Assembly: GCA_964645405.1 (NCBI GenBank)
Contig: CAZYCA010000007.1
Location: 1-50,837, forward strand
DNA: 50,837 nt
Direction of reading: 5' to 3'
DNA from: JAMWDF01 sp964645405
Lineage (GTDB): Bacteria > Ratteibacteria > UBA8468 > B48-G9 > DSTR01
Of the stretch, positions 16,923-26,894 are shown piece after piece. The position numbers were made by a program, and so were the translations under genes. Every line of letters begins with the position of its first letter. Position 1 is the first letter of the stretch. A model generated the notes under the pieces. The model made no database searches. It saw only the letters and a program-made list of their open reading frames with translations, and was not told the origin of the DNA.

Positions 16923-19735
16923 ATCTGGTTAAAAGATTAATTCCTGTCGCCGGGATGATGTTTTCAGTAAGTCTGTGGGCTGCCGGGATGAAGGTGCAGG
17001 TAGAAGGTGAGATGGTGCGGTTAATCAGTCCCCGCTGGGTTGTAACGGTGAAATCAGGGCTTGTCATCGGGATAGAAAACAGGTTGACCGGGGAAGTTTT
17101 TGCTGAAGTTAGAAAAGGTGTGCCGGCGGCTCTTCCCTATGGTCTGGGTGTGCAGACAGGTGCGCTGGAGGAAGCCAGACGTCTTCATGGTCCCTGGGGA
17201 ACAAGTGATTTATCTCAGGGGGAAACAGACCCAACCGCTCAATTTCCCAGCCAGCATCGTCCCCATCCGGGAACTGAGGTCAGGATTGTCAAGCAAAAAA
17301 ATGGTGTGGTGATGAAGTACCGGAGCCTGGCTGCTGCAGGCAGAGTTTATCCAGAAGAAACCTATGAACTTTCCGCCACCATAGAAGAATCTACAGGTGC
17401 CCTGGTGCTGACAGTTTCAGGTAAAGGCTCAAGTGGTGTTTATGGGGCGGCTCTGGGTGTGGCAAACTTACAGAAAACATTGAAAGCCACAGTTTCCCAT
17501 ATGGGCGGGATGACCTTTGATGAGCAATGGCCTGAGGGTCAATATACCTTAGGTGATGGCGGTCCTTTCCTGGAAGCGCCAGTTATTGCTCTGGAGAGCA
17601 AAAAGGGAGCTATTGGTATCTGGGCTCAGGATAATCTCTTCCGACCGAAAAACCTTTTCTGGCAGAATACTACCTCCTCGTTTAATCTTGTCTGGCAGAC
17701 AAGAAATATTATGCCTTTTGAAATGAGAAAAGAAGCCAGGAGTGTCCAGTGGCGTCTGAACTGTTTCCGTGGTAGCTGGGTGGCAGCTATGGACCCGTAC
17801 CGGAAATGGTTCCAGAAAACATTTGCTGAAGATATGGCGGAGCGGGCAGCCTGGGCAAAAAGAATCCGGGTAATTATACCGGAAATGCCCATGTCTGAGG
17901 AAAGGATGAAAAGGCTGGCTGCAGTTTTTGACCCTTCTACTGTGTTGCTTCATGGCTGGGCAGCAAGAAAACCTGCTTTTGACACGGAACTACCTGACTT
18001 TACCCCGCGGGAGGAATTTATCAAAAGTGTAGAAGCCGCACACAGACTTGGTTTTTACACTTCTGCCTATGTGAATGCTGTCTGCGTCAACAAAAGTCCC
18101 AGGGTGATGGAAGAATATCAGCTGAAAGATGTAGTCCTTTTAAGGGGGAGACTTTTTGATGACCGAAAGGTTTCCTGGGATGACTATAAAGAGGGAGCGA
18201 TCATTTATACTGACCCTTTAAGCTCTGCCTGGAGGAAACTGCACGCGCAGCTGATGAAAGAGTTTGTGGAGAAAACAAAGGTGGACAGTCTGTATGAGGA
18301 CTGTGCTGGAACCTGCGGTGATTTTGGTAATGGCGTGGTGGATAACCTGCAGCCACTTCAGGGGACCTATTACCTCCTGAAAGAAGTGAGAAAGGCAGTG
18401 GGACCGAAAATTGCTTTCTCCAGCGAGTATCATGTAGAAAGGACTGCTCCCTTTGTCAACTGGGCTCTGCATGGTACAGCCTGGGGACATGAAGCTTTCC
18501 TGAAAAAGAGGGTTGTCCGTGGTAGACCGGTAAACAATTTCCTCTGGGGTCCGGATGTTTTAACCTGGATACATGGAAACAGTGTTGACCTGGCTGATGT
18601 TTTAGGTGGCATTATGCCTGTCTCTGATCTATGGCTTCAGGCTACCAGAGGCGAAGGTGCCTACCATGTTTTTCGCGCCAGACTTATGTCGGAAAGGCAG
18701 CTTCAAGCCGCTTATCCGGAAACACCATGGCCTGCTGATGTCTTATGTTATTACCGGGACGCTAAGGGAAACTACTATCAGCTGGTGGAACGAAATGGAC
18801 ATATTTTACTGGATGAGAAAGGAAAGGAAGTTTATCGCCGGACCCGGAATCTTACGAAAGTCAAAACATCCCTTTCTCTCAGGGGCTGGCCGGCATATAA
18901 CCAGGAAGGACCAATCGGGCTTGATAAAAACTGGGAATACTCTCTCCTGCCAGGGCCCAGGAGGGAGACACTGCTTTGTGTGCATGATTTGCCAGAAAGT
19001 GTTTATGTGCGCGGTTACAGAGAAGGGGAGGGATTTATTATTTTGAGTCTCGGATTACAGCAGGACGCTGGAAAAACCAGAACTGTCAGGATGGAATATA
19101 CCCTGCCGGTAAAAGTTCTGCAAACTCTGGTAGAAGGGAAAGAAGTTTCACCGGAGCAAAAAAACAGCAGTTACTTTCTCACTCTTCCCCCAGAAGCCAC
19201 TATTGTTTTTTTGACTGGCCAGGCACAGAAAGCAGGCAGTGATGGTCTGGTGGGAAACGTGGATGACCAGGGCTACATTGTACCGGCCAGCGGTCCAGGT
19301 CTTGTTCTGGAAATGACCAGGGGCAAACTTCTTTCTTCTCCCTTCCGGATACCAGGGCAGGAAAAAAGCTTACCGGGATACCTGGCAGCTACTCCAGCAG
19401 GTACCAGACTGGTTTTTGACTATGTGGTGGAAATACCTGACAGGGATAGCGTTTTACGTCTTTATGGTTATCACGTACCGCAGAAGTACGGAGATGGACA
19501 GAAAACTCTTATCTGGATTAATGGCCGTCTTGTAATGGAGACAGCAGTCCCTCGTGACGAGGGCAAACTCCACTGCTGGGAGATCCCGCTGGGTGAATTC
19601 TGGCACAAACCAGTTCTTATTACCATTGCCAGTGACCCTAATCGGGACAGTAACTGTGATAACCTTCGTTTAAGCAGGCCGTATCTGGTGACTGACCCGA
19701 AAGTGAAGGAACCAGGACACAGAATTCTGGACTGA
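16919..19735 (+). CDS. Secreted DUF6259-like putative glycoside hydrolase
   Basis: A 938-residue protein resembling DUF6259-type proteins of PVC bacteria. I placed the start at the ATG at 16919: it has GGAGG at 16911-16915, it overlaps the preceding stop (ATGA), and it begins a clear signal peptide (MNLVKRLIPVAGMMFSV, cleaved near residue 22). A longer in-frame start at 16841 would bury that signal peptide. After a beta-rich region (about 25-310) comes a likely TIM-barrel domain (about 315-620) with LLHGW, YTSAYVNAV and VDSLYEDCAGTCGDFGNG. Glu458/Asp459 in that last strand and the Glu in AFSSEYH are candidate catalytic residues. The C-terminal 200 residues look like beta-sandwich accessory domains. 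Acts outside the cytoplasm; substrate unknown. Confidence 0.7.
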   Translation: MNLVKRLIPVAGMMFSVSLWAAGMKVQVEGEMVRLISPRWVVTVKSGLVIGIENRLTGEVFAEVRKGVPAALPYGLGVQTGALEEARRLHGPWGTSDLSQGETDPTAQFPSQHRPHPGTEVRIVKQKNGVVMKYRSLAAAGRVYPEETYELSATIEESTGALVLTVSGKGSSGVYGAALGVANLQKTLKATVSHMGGMTFDEQWPEGQYTLGDGGPFLEAPVIALESKKGAIGIWAQDNLFRPKNLFWQNTTSSFNLVWQTRNIMPFEMRKEARSVQWRLNCFRGSWVAAMDPYRKWFQKTFAEDMAERAAWAKRIRVIIPEMPMSEERMKRLAAVFDPSTVLLHGWAARKPAFDTELPDFTPREEFIKSVEAAHRLGFYTSAYVNAVCVNKSPRVMEEYQLKDVVLLRGRLFDDRKVSWDDYKEGAIIYTDPLSSAWRKLHAQLMKEFVEKTKVDSLYEDCAGTCGDFGNGVVDNLQPLQGTYYLLKEVRKAVGPKIAFSSEYHVERTAPFVNWALHGTAWGHEAFLKKRVVRGRPVNNFLWGPDVLTWIHGNSVDLADVLGGIMPVSDLWLQATRGEGAYHVFRARLMSERQLQAAYPETPWPADVLCYYRDAKGNYYQLVERNGHILLDEKGKEVYRRTRNLTKVKTSLSLRGWPAYNQEGPIGLDKNWEYSLLPGPRRETLLCVHDLPESVYVRGYREGEGFIILSLGLQQDAGKTRTVRMEYTLPVKVLQTLVEGKEVSPEQKNSSYFLTLPPEATIVFLTGQAQKAGSDGLVGNVDDQGYIVPASGPGLVLEMTRGKLLSSPFRIPGQEKSLPGYLAATPAGTRLVFDYVVEIPDRDSVLRLYGYHVPQKYGDGQKTLIWINGRLVMETAVPRDEGKLHCWEIPLGEFWHKPVLITIASDPNRDSNCDNLRLSRPYLVTDPKVKEPGHRILD

Positions 19736-19797
19736 CTGGAAAGAAGGCAGGAACCGGCAGGAGCGGAAATGTGTCTAATGATTAAAGCGGAGGATAC

Positions 19798-22700
19798 ATG
19801 AGGAGAATAATTTCCATAGCAGGTATTTCAGCTCTTATTCTGGCTTTGATATCTCTGGCTGGTCCCAGGGAAAGCGGGTGGAAAAAGGTAGAGGACGCAG
19901 TAAATAAAGGTTTACCCAGGACAGCCGTGGAACAACTGGAAATAATTATCCAGCAAGCAATCCGGGAGAAAGCTTACGGGGAAGCGTTAAAAGCTATCTG
20001 TAAAAAAATAAGTCTGGAAGCTCTTATCCAGGGAAATAAACCAGAAGAAAAAATTGTGAGAATGCAGGCAGAAATAGCTAAAGCTCCAGAGGAAATGGTG
20101 CCTTTAATGGAAGCCATTTTAGCCAACTGGTTCTGGCACTATTTTCAGCAGAACCGCTGGCGTTTTTTTCAACGTACCCAGACTCTGGAACCACCAGGTA
20201 AGGATTTCACTACCTGGGACCTGACTACTATTTTGCAAGAGATAAGCCGTCACTTTGAGCGGGCCCTGTCTGCAGAGAAGAAGTTACAGGAAACGCCGGT
20301 TACGGTTTATCAGGATTTTCTGATTAAAGGAACGGTTCCTGATAGTTACCGTCCTACGCTCTACGATTTCATTGTCCATAATGCCTTACAGTTTTACACC
20401 TCTGGAGAACAGGCAGCATCCAGGCCAGAGGATGACTTTGAACTTTCAGCAGATAGCCCGATTTTTGCCGGGGCAGAAGAATTCCTCCAGTGGAAGGTAA
20501 AAACAGAAACTCCTGATTCGCCAGTCTACAAGGCAGTAGTTCTTTATCAGAAACTTTTAGCCTTTCACCAGAAAGATGAAGACAGAAGTGCCTTTCTTGA
20601 TGCTGATTTACAGCGGCTCAATTTTGCTTATAACCAGTCTTACGGAGAGGAGAAAAAAGAGCGCTACCTGAGAGCTCTGAAACGTTTTGTGGAAAAATGG
20701 GCTGATTATGAAATTTCCAGTCTTGCCCGTTACTACTGGGCACGTGTACTGCAGCAGGACAACCAGCTGGTGGATGCGCATCAGGTTGCGAAAGCAGGAT
20801 ATCATGCCTTTCCGGAAAGCGCAGGTGGAAAGTTATGCTACAACCTGATAAAGCAGATAGAAAGTAAGTATGTTTCTATCCAGACAGAAAAAGTCTGGAA
20901 CCAGCCCTGGCCAAAGATTAAGGTAATTTACCGTAATGTGGACAAGGTTTTCTTCAGAGCAATTCCCTTTGACTTTGAGAAGCGACTGCAGACAGGAGTC
21001 TGGAATCCAGAATACCTGAACCACCAGGAAGAAAAGCAAATTATCAGCTGGAAGGCTTTGCAGGAATGGTCCTGTGATTTGCCGCAGACTGCTGATTACC
21101 GGGAAAGGGTAGAAGAAGTTAGCGTGCCGGAAAATCTTCCTGCTGGTTTCTATTTCATTTTAGCCAGCCACCATCCTTCTTTTTCTCAAGAAGATAACCA
21201 GATTTCTGTTACCTGTGTCTGGGTGAGTCGTCTGGCGGTAGTCTGGCGCACTGCTTCTTCAGAGGCAGCAATGGAAGGTTTTGTACTGACTGCCAGAGAA
21301 GGAGAACCTGTCACAGAAGCCACAGTTAAGCTCTGGGAAAGAGATAACTCAGGTAACTGGAAACTTGTTTCTACAGTAAAAACAGACCAGAACGGGTTTT
21401 TCCAATTTTCGGAAAAAAGTTACCGCTCCGGGGTGATTGTAATCTCCTGCGGTAATGACATTTTAGCCAGTAGTTTCGGATATGTATCCCGTGGTCAGAC
21501 TAAAACCGGTTCTGTGTTTGCCGGGACTGTCTTTTTTACTGACCGTTCCCTTTACCGTCCAGGACAGGTTATCAACTATAAGGGCATCTGTTTCCAGGTG
21601 GATGGAGAGAAGAATAATTACGAGGTTCTACGCAACCAGAAACTGGTTGTTGTTTTCTCCGATGTCAACGGAAAAGAAATCAGCCGGCAGGAGAAAAAAA
21701 CAAACGAGTACGGTTCTTTCAGTGGCTGGTTTGTTGCTCCGGTGGGACGGCTCACCGGTCAGATGAGTCTGCAGGTAGAATCTGGTCCACCCGGCAGAGC
21801 TTTAGTCAGGGTGGAGGAGTATAAACGGCCCAGGTTTCAGGTAGTTCTTCAAGCACCGGAACAACCAGTAAGGTTGAATAGTACAGTAGTTTTGAAAGGT
21901 AAAGCAACAGCCTATACCGGGGCTGCCATTGGTGGTGCGAAGGTGAAATACCGGGTTATCAGAGAACCCTGGTGGCCGGCGTGGTATCGCTGGTACCGCT
22001 GGTGGCAGCCACCACCAGCAGGCAGTCAGGAAATATCCCACGGGCTTGTTACCACAGAAAGTGATGGTACTTTCACTATCTCTTTCCCGGCCAAACCTGA
22101 TTTGTCTATCAGTGAAAAACAAAAGCCTTTCTTCCGCTTTACCATTTATGCTGATGTAACTGATATAACCGGAGAAACAAGGTCAGCACAGAAGACAATT
22201 AATGTCGGTTATACCTGTCTGCAGGCAAGTCTCAGTGCCCCGGAGTGGCAGACTGCGGATGAGCCTGTGGAAATAGCTATCAGGACGACCACACTGGACG
22301 GTCTGGGTCAGCCAGCAAGCGGTGTGGTTAAGGTTTATCTTCTGAAGAAACCAGATAAGGTTGTCAGGCAACAAATGGGTGGTTTTTTGGGCAGGCATTC
22401 AGAAAAGGAAGAAAAGCTTTCGGATCCAAATTCCTGGCCTGTAGAAGAAGTCATTAAGGAGACATCCTTTACTGCTGGCAGTGATGGTTCTGCCAGGGTT
22501 AGTTTCCAGTTACCGGCTGGAGCTTACCGGGCTATACTGGAGACTAAAGATGCTTCTGGCGAGCCTGTGACTGCTTTTCTTCCCCTTCTGGTTCTGGATT
22601 TGAAAAATAAGAAACTTTCGGTACCTGTTCCCCATATACTTGTGGCTCGTTCCTGGTCAGTAGAAGTGGGGCAAACTTTTCTGGCTGTCTGGGCTACAGG

Positions 22701-25700
22701 GTATCAAACCGGGAGATCCTATATAGAGCTGGAATGTCAGGGAAAGATTCTGCGTAGCTGGTGGACAGACAGGGAGAGAACCCAGGAAATAATTGAGCAG
22801 ATGGTCACGGAAGAGATGAGAGGAGGTTTCACTCTAAGGGTAACCTATGTCCGGGAAAACAGGGCTTACCTGGAAAGTAAAGTGGTGGATGTACCTTACA
22901 GCAATAAAAATTTGGTTATCCAGTGGGAAAGGTTTGTTTCCAGACTGGAGCCAGGAGCGAAAGAAAAATGGAGTGCGGTCATTTCCGGACCTGATGCCAG
23001 TAAGGTCGCAGCGGAAATGGTAGCCACTTTATATGATGCCTCTCTGGATGCCTATCTTGCGCATCTGTGGCCAACTTCTTTTAACCACTATTTCCGGAGG
23101 CAACAGCAGCGTTTAAGATGGGTATTTGGGAATTGTATAACCAGTTTTCAGCCTATCGCTGGTTACTGGGCAGTTGGTTACCTGCCAGCAGAATTGAGGT
23201 ACCGGGAGTTTCCAGAAGAGGTAACAGCAAATCTCTGGGGTTACCAGTATTCCCGACGTGCCAGCGGGATGGTTATGTCAGCTGCTCCTGAGGCAGCTTT
23301 GGCTGCAGAAAAAGGGATGGCAGATAAGAATGCTTTCGGCAGGGGTGAAACTATGCCTGAAGAAGCGACAGAGGTAAGGAAGAGACAGGTGGAAACACCT
23401 GCTGAAGACCAGGCGGTTTTACCGGAGATAGATTTGTCAGCGGTGATTGCCAGAAAGAATCTTAATGAGACAGCCTTTTTCTTTCCCCACCTTATTTCAG
23501 GAAGCGACGGAGTGGTAAAAATAGAATTTACCATGCCAGAAGCACTGACTGAATGGAAGTTCCTTGGTTTTGCCCATGACCAGAAACTGAGAAGCGGTTT
23601 TTTAACTGATAAAGTGGTGACAGCCAAAGATTTAATGGTTCAACCGAATCCACCGAGATTTCTGAGGGAGAATGATATTATTGATTTTGTGGTTAAAATC
23701 ACCAACAACTCACCTACCCGACAGACAGGGAAAGTCAGGCTGAACCTGTCAGAACTTAGAACTTTGAAGTCTGTGGATAAACTTCTCGGTAACATTGTTC
23801 CGGAAAAAACTTTTGACCTGGCTTGCCAGGAATCAGTGAGTGTTTCCTGGAGGTTAAAAGTTCCTGAAGGTACGGACTTTTTGATTTACAAAACTGTTGC
23901 CAGCACAGGAAGACTTTCTGATGGAGAGGAAGGGTATCTGCCGGTGCTTTCCGGAAAGATACTGGTGGTGGAATCTTTACCTTTACCTGTGAAAGGTCCA
24001 GCCCGGAAAAACTTCACCTTCAAAAAGCTTCTTGATGCCAGCAAATCTAATACCTTGAGACATCAAAGCCTGACCCTGCAGATGGTCTCCAACCCGTCCT
24101 GGTATGCGGTACTGGCTTTGCCTTACCTGATGGAATACCCTTATGAGTGTGTGGAACAGACCTTTAACCGGCTTTATGCCAATGCTCTGGCACAAACCAT
24201 TGTCAACTCAGAGGCAAAAATTAGAAGGATTTTTGAACAATGGAGAAGTACGGACATTCTGGATAGTCCTCTGGAGAAGAACCAGGACTTAAAAACTGTT
24301 ATTCTGGAAGAAACTCCCTGGTTGAGACAGGCTCAGGCAGAAAGTCAGGCCCGACGTAACATAGCCTTGCTTTTTGAGGAAAAGTGCCTGAATGAGGAAA
24401 CAGAACGTCTATTACAAAAGATAGGTGAGCTACAACTTCCTGATGGTGCCTGGTCCTGGTTTCCTGGTGGCAGACCCAACGATTATATCACCCTTTACAT
24501 TACTACTGGTTTCGGTCGGTTGAGGCATCTGGGCGTGGACATAGATGTTAAAGTTGCTCTGAAGTCTTTAAATCGGCTGGATAAATGGATAGAAAGAATT
24601 TACAGGGAGATTCTCCAGAAAGGCAACAAAAATGATAATCATCTAACGAATACTGTGGCGCTTTATCTTTACGGTCGCAGTTTCTTTCTGAAAGATAAGA
24701 CGTTTTCACCAGCTGAGAAAGAAGCGATTGATTATTTCCTCTCCCAGGCAAAAAAGTACTGGCTCAGTCTTTCTTCCCGTCAATCCCAGGCACACGTGGC
24801 TGTTGCTCTGAAACGTTTTGGTGATAAGGAAACAGCCAGTGCCATCATGAAATCCATCAGGGAGAGAGCAGTAACTGATGAGGAAATGGGTATGTTCTGG
24901 CGAGACACAGAGTTTTCCTGGTGGTGGTACCGGGCCCCAATTGAAACCCAGGCGATGATGATTGAAGCTTTTGATGAGGTTTGTGGTGATAAGGAGGCAG
25001 TGGAAAACTGTAAAATATGGCTTCTGAAACAGAAACAAACACAGGACTGGAAAACAACCAAGGCCACTGCTGATGCTATCTATGCTCTCCTTTTGAGGGG
25101 TACTAACCTTTTAACCTCAGATGTGCTGGTGGAAGTTTCTCTGGGCAATGAGGTAATCAAGCCGGATAAGGTGGAAGCAGGTACTGGTTTTTACCAGCGC
25201 AGGTTTATCAGAAACGAGGTGAAACCCGACATGGGCCGGGTAACAGTGAAGAAACTGGACAGCGGTATTGCCTGGGGTGGTTTACACTGGCAATACCTGG
25301 AAGAGATTGATAAAGTTAGTGCCTATGAAGGTACGCCTCTAAAGTTGCGCAAAACACTTTTTGTCAGACAGTACACGAAAAAAGGACCGGTTTTGAAACC
25401 CGTGGAGGGATTACTTTCCGTGGGTGATGAACTGGTAGTGCGGCTGGAATTAAGAGCGGACAGGGATATGGAATATGTTCATTTAAAGGACCAGAGACCC
25501 AGCGGGACCGAACCGGTGGACGTTCTTTCCGGTTATCGTTACCAGGACGGGCTGGCTTATTACCAGTCAACCAGAGATACAGCCAGCCACTTTTTCATTG
25601 ACTACCTGCCAAAAGGAACTTATGTTTTTGAATATGCTGTCAGGATTCAGCTGGCCGGGGAATACCAGACAGGTCCTGCCAGTATTCAGTGTCTTTATGC

Positions 25701-25749
25701 CCCTGAATTTAACAGTCATTCGGAAAGTTTTAAACTGGTTGTGAAATAA
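19798..25749 (+). CDS. Alpha-2-macroglobulin family protein with intact thioester
   Basis: A 1983-residue bacterial alpha-2-macroglobulin, a protease-trapping protein that acts in the periplasm or outside the cell. It begins with a signal peptide (about 1-21) that lacks a lipobox cysteine, so it is not an obvious lipoprotein. Residues about 30-370 are helical and TPR-like. Macroglobulin beta domains follow, including the typical TDRSLYRPGQVINYKG segment near residues 580-600. The thioester motif is intact: YECVEQ with Cys1451 and Gln1454, in the helical thioester domain (about 1430-1790). A C-terminal receptor-binding-like beta domain ends the protein. Residues 723-740 form an unusual Trp/Tyr-rich loop. 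The usual pbpC partner of enterobacterial A2M is not adjacent. GGAGG precedes the ATG. It ends five bases before the convergent UroD-like gene. Confidence 0.93.
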   Translation: MRRIISIAGISALILALISLAGPRESGWKKVEDAVNKGLPRTAVEQLEIIIQQAIREKAYGEALKAICKKISLEALIQGNKPEEKIVRMQAEIAKAPEEMVPLMEAILANWFWHYFQQNRWRFFQRTQTLEPPGKDFTTWDLTTILQEISRHFERALSAEKKLQETPVTVYQDFLIKGTVPDSYRPTLYDFIVHNALQFYTSGEQAASRPEDDFELSADSPIFAGAEEFLQWKVKTETPDSPVYKAVVLYQKLLAFHQKDEDRSAFLDADLQRLNFAYNQSYGEEKKERYLRALKRFVEKWADYEISSLARYYWARVLQQDNQLVDAHQVAKAGYHAFPESAGGKLCYNLIKQIESKYVSIQTEKVWNQPWPKIKVIYRNVDKVFFRAIPFDFEKRLQTGVWNPEYLNHQEEKQIISWKALQEWSCDLPQTADYRERVEEVSVPENLPAGFYFILASHHPSFSQEDNQISVTCVWVSRLAVVWRTASSEAAMEGFVLTAREGEPVTEATVKLWERDNSGNWKLVSTVKTDQNGFFQFSEKSYRSGVIVISCGNDILASSFGYVSRGQTKTGSVFAGTVFFTDRSLYRPGQVINYKGICFQVDGEKNNYEVLRNQKLVVVFSDVNGKEISRQEKKTNEYGSFSGWFVAPVGRLTGQMSLQVESGPPGRALVRVEEYKRPRFQVVLQAPEQPVRLNSTVVLKGKATAYTGAAIGGAKVKYRVIREPWWPAWYRWYRWWQPPPAGSQEISHGLVTTESDGTFTISFPAKPDLSISEKQKPFFRFTIYADVTDITGETRSAQKTINVGYTCLQASLSAPEWQTADEPVEIAIRTTTLDGLGQPASGVVKVYLLKKPDKVVRQQMGGFLGRHSEKEEKLSDPNSWPVEEVIKETSFTAGSDGSARVSFQLPAGAYRAILETKDASGEPVTAFLPLLVLDLKNKKLSVPVPHILVARSWSVEVGQTFLAVWATGYQTGRSYIELECQGKILRSWWTDRERTQEIIEQMVTEEMRGGFTLRVTYVRENRAYLESKVVDVPYSNKNLVIQWERFVSRLEPGAKEKWSAVISGPDASKVAAEMVATLYDASLDAYLAHLWPTSFNHYFRRQQQRLRWVFGNCITSFQPIAGYWAVGYLPAELRYREFPEEVTANLWGYQYSRRASGMVMSAAPEAALAAEKGMADKNAFGRGETMPEEATEVRKRQVETPAEDQAVLPEIDLSAVIARKNLNETAFFFPHLISGSDGVVKIEFTMPEALTEWKFLGFAHDQKLRSGFLTDKVVTAKDLMVQPNPPRFLRENDIIDFVVKITNNSPTRQTGKVRLNLSELRTLKSVDKLLGNIVPEKTFDLACQESVSVSWRLKVPEGTDFLIYKTVASTGRLSDGEEGYLPVLSGKILVVESLPLPVKGPARKNFTFKKLLDASKSNTLRHQSLTLQMVSNPSWYAVLALPYLMEYPYECVEQTFNRLYANALAQTIVNSEAKIRRIFEQWRSTDILDSPLEKNQDLKTVILEETPWLRQAQAESQARRNIALLFEEKCLNEETERLLQKIGELQLPDGAWSWFPGGRPNDYITLYITTGFGRLRHLGVDIDVKVALKSLNRLDKWIERIYREILQKGNKNDNHLTNTVALYLYGRSFFLKDKTFSPAEKEAIDYFLSQAKKYWLSLSSRQSQAHVAVALKRFGDKETASAIMKSIRERAVTDEEMGMFWRDTEFSWWWYRAPIETQAMMIEAFDEVCGDKEAVENCKIWLLKQKQTQDWKTTKATADAIYALLLRGTNLLTSDVLVEVSLGNEVIKPDKVEAGTGFYQRRFIRNEVKPDMGRVTVKKLDSGIAWGGLHWQYLEEIDKVSAYEGTPLKLRKTLFVRQYTKKGPVLKPVEGLLSVGDELVVRLELRADRDMEYVHLKDQRPSGTEPVDVLSGYRYQDGLAYYQSTRDTASHFFIDYLPKGTYVFEYAVRIQLAGEYQTGPASIQCLYAPEFNSHSESFKLVVK

Positions 25750-25754
25750 AGATT

Positions 25755-26819
25755 TCAGTCATGGGTAAGTTTGAAAGCAAGTTTTTCCAGGTAACAAGCC
25801 TGCTGGATGTCTTCAGCTTCTGTCTCCAGGAAAAGATTTCTGGAAGAAAGGGTGGTAAGAACCAGTTCTACCTGGCAGGCGTGGCAGAAGACATAAAGTT
25901 TCCGGCCAGCCTTCTGAATCTTCTGAAAAAGTGGAAGCCATCTTTCCACTCCAGAAACAATACGTTTGGGCCCTCGCGGTTGCCACTGGATAACCTGAAC
26001 TTTCTCACAGGAGACAAGCGCAGGCAGGTGTCTTAAGGCCGGGATACCGTCAAGATGAAAGATGACCCGCCGTATCTTCTGAGAACAAAAATTCAGAGAA
26101 GGTAAAACAAATGTTTCAAACAGGGAGGGACTGATGAGGTTGGAGAAATCACACTGCAGTACCGCTGCCTCCTCAGGTGACCACAGGGGTAAAAATCCGG
26201 TAGGTTCTACTCCGGAAGACATGATTATGTGGTAGAAATGGTGGTGCAGAAAACAGAAAGCTTCATCTATCGTCAGAAGTACTTTTTTTACCAGGTCCGG
26301 ACAGTCCATCATTTCCAGACACAATTTTTCTGCACCTAAAAGACTTGCCAGGCAATCCAGCCCGGCTGTCAGCGGCGGCATCATCACCAGACATTTTCCC
26401 TTAGCCTGATTACAAATTTTTCTCAGGTGTTGTTCCTGTTTTTTCAGGAGAGGAGAAGAAAAATTTTGCCCAACACTGGCGAGTAATTGCCGGCAGGAAG
26501 AATAAACTGGTTTTGTCCAGATGGTCTGGCCATAAATGATTTTAACTCCGAAAAGACAGTCAGGGAAAAGTAATCCGCAACTGCTATCCAGCACAGGCAA
26601 AGCATCAGCCAGGTAAAGGGTGTTTTCCAGTTGTGCCAGGCAGCTGGCAACAAGATAGTGACTGTCAGTGAACCTTTTTTCCGGATTATCTGGCGGAAAA
26701 AACGCGGGTTTTTTCTTCCCTGGTACGGTGATAGAAAAGAGAACCCGGTCGTAAATCTCACCTGCCCAGAAAGCCAGGTACCTTTTTTTCACCTTTTCCC
26801 AGTCAGGTTTCAGTTCCAT
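25755..26819 (-). CDS. UroD-like protein (uroporphyrinogen decarboxylase/MtaA superfamily)
   Basis: A 354-residue protein of the uroporphyrinogen decarboxylase superfamily, a group that also includes corrinoid methyltransferases. Family-like segments are VIFHLDGIPALRHLPAL, then VQVIQWQPRGP, and a late FCHACQVE. The 'IQW.P' strand is typical of the uncharacterised UroD-like proteins of PVC bacteria and Firmicutes and not of HemE itself, so I do not call this haem biosynthesis. No corrinoid protein or other haem gene is nearby. The ATG lacks a Shine-Dalgarno and is about four bases from the predicted transcription start. Convergent with A2M and divergent from pdxA. Confidence 0.75.
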   Translation of the reverse strand: MELKPDWEKVKKRYLAFWAGEIYDRVLFSITVPGKKKPAFFPPDNPEKRFTDSHYLVASCLAQLENTLYLADALPVLDSSCGLLFPDCLFGVKIIYGQTIWTKPVYSSCRQLLASVGQNFSSPLLKKQEQHLRKICNQAKGKCLVMMPPLTAGLDCLASLLGAEKLCLEMMDCPDLVKKVLLTIDEAFCFLHHHFYHIIMSSGVEPTGFLPLWSPEEAAVLQCDFSNLISPSLFETFVLPSLNFCSQKIRRVIFHLDGIPALRHLPALVSCEKVQVIQWQPRGPKRIVSGVERWLPLFQKIQKAGRKLYVFCHACQVELVLTTLSSRNLFLETEAEDIQQACYLEKLAFKLTHD

Positions 26820-26829
26820 CTTCAGAGTT

Positions 26830-26859
26830 ATTCTATTTTCTGGCTGAGCTTGCGGTCAA
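26830..26859 (-). promoter_or_regulatory. Promoter of the UroD-like gene (near-leaderless)
   Basis: On the minus strand TTGACC (26854-26859), 18 bases, then TAGAAT (26830-26835). Transcription should begin near 26823, roughly four bases before the ATG at 26819, and no ribosome binding site is present. Confidence 0.5.
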
Positions 26860-26894
26860 AGTTCGTGGTAGAATAAAACAAGCAGGAAGATAAA

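Noticed and set aside
25755..26819. hemE (haem biosynthesis) for the UroD-like gene
   Set aside because: Signature strands match the uncharacterised UroD-like group and not HemE, and no other haem gene is present.
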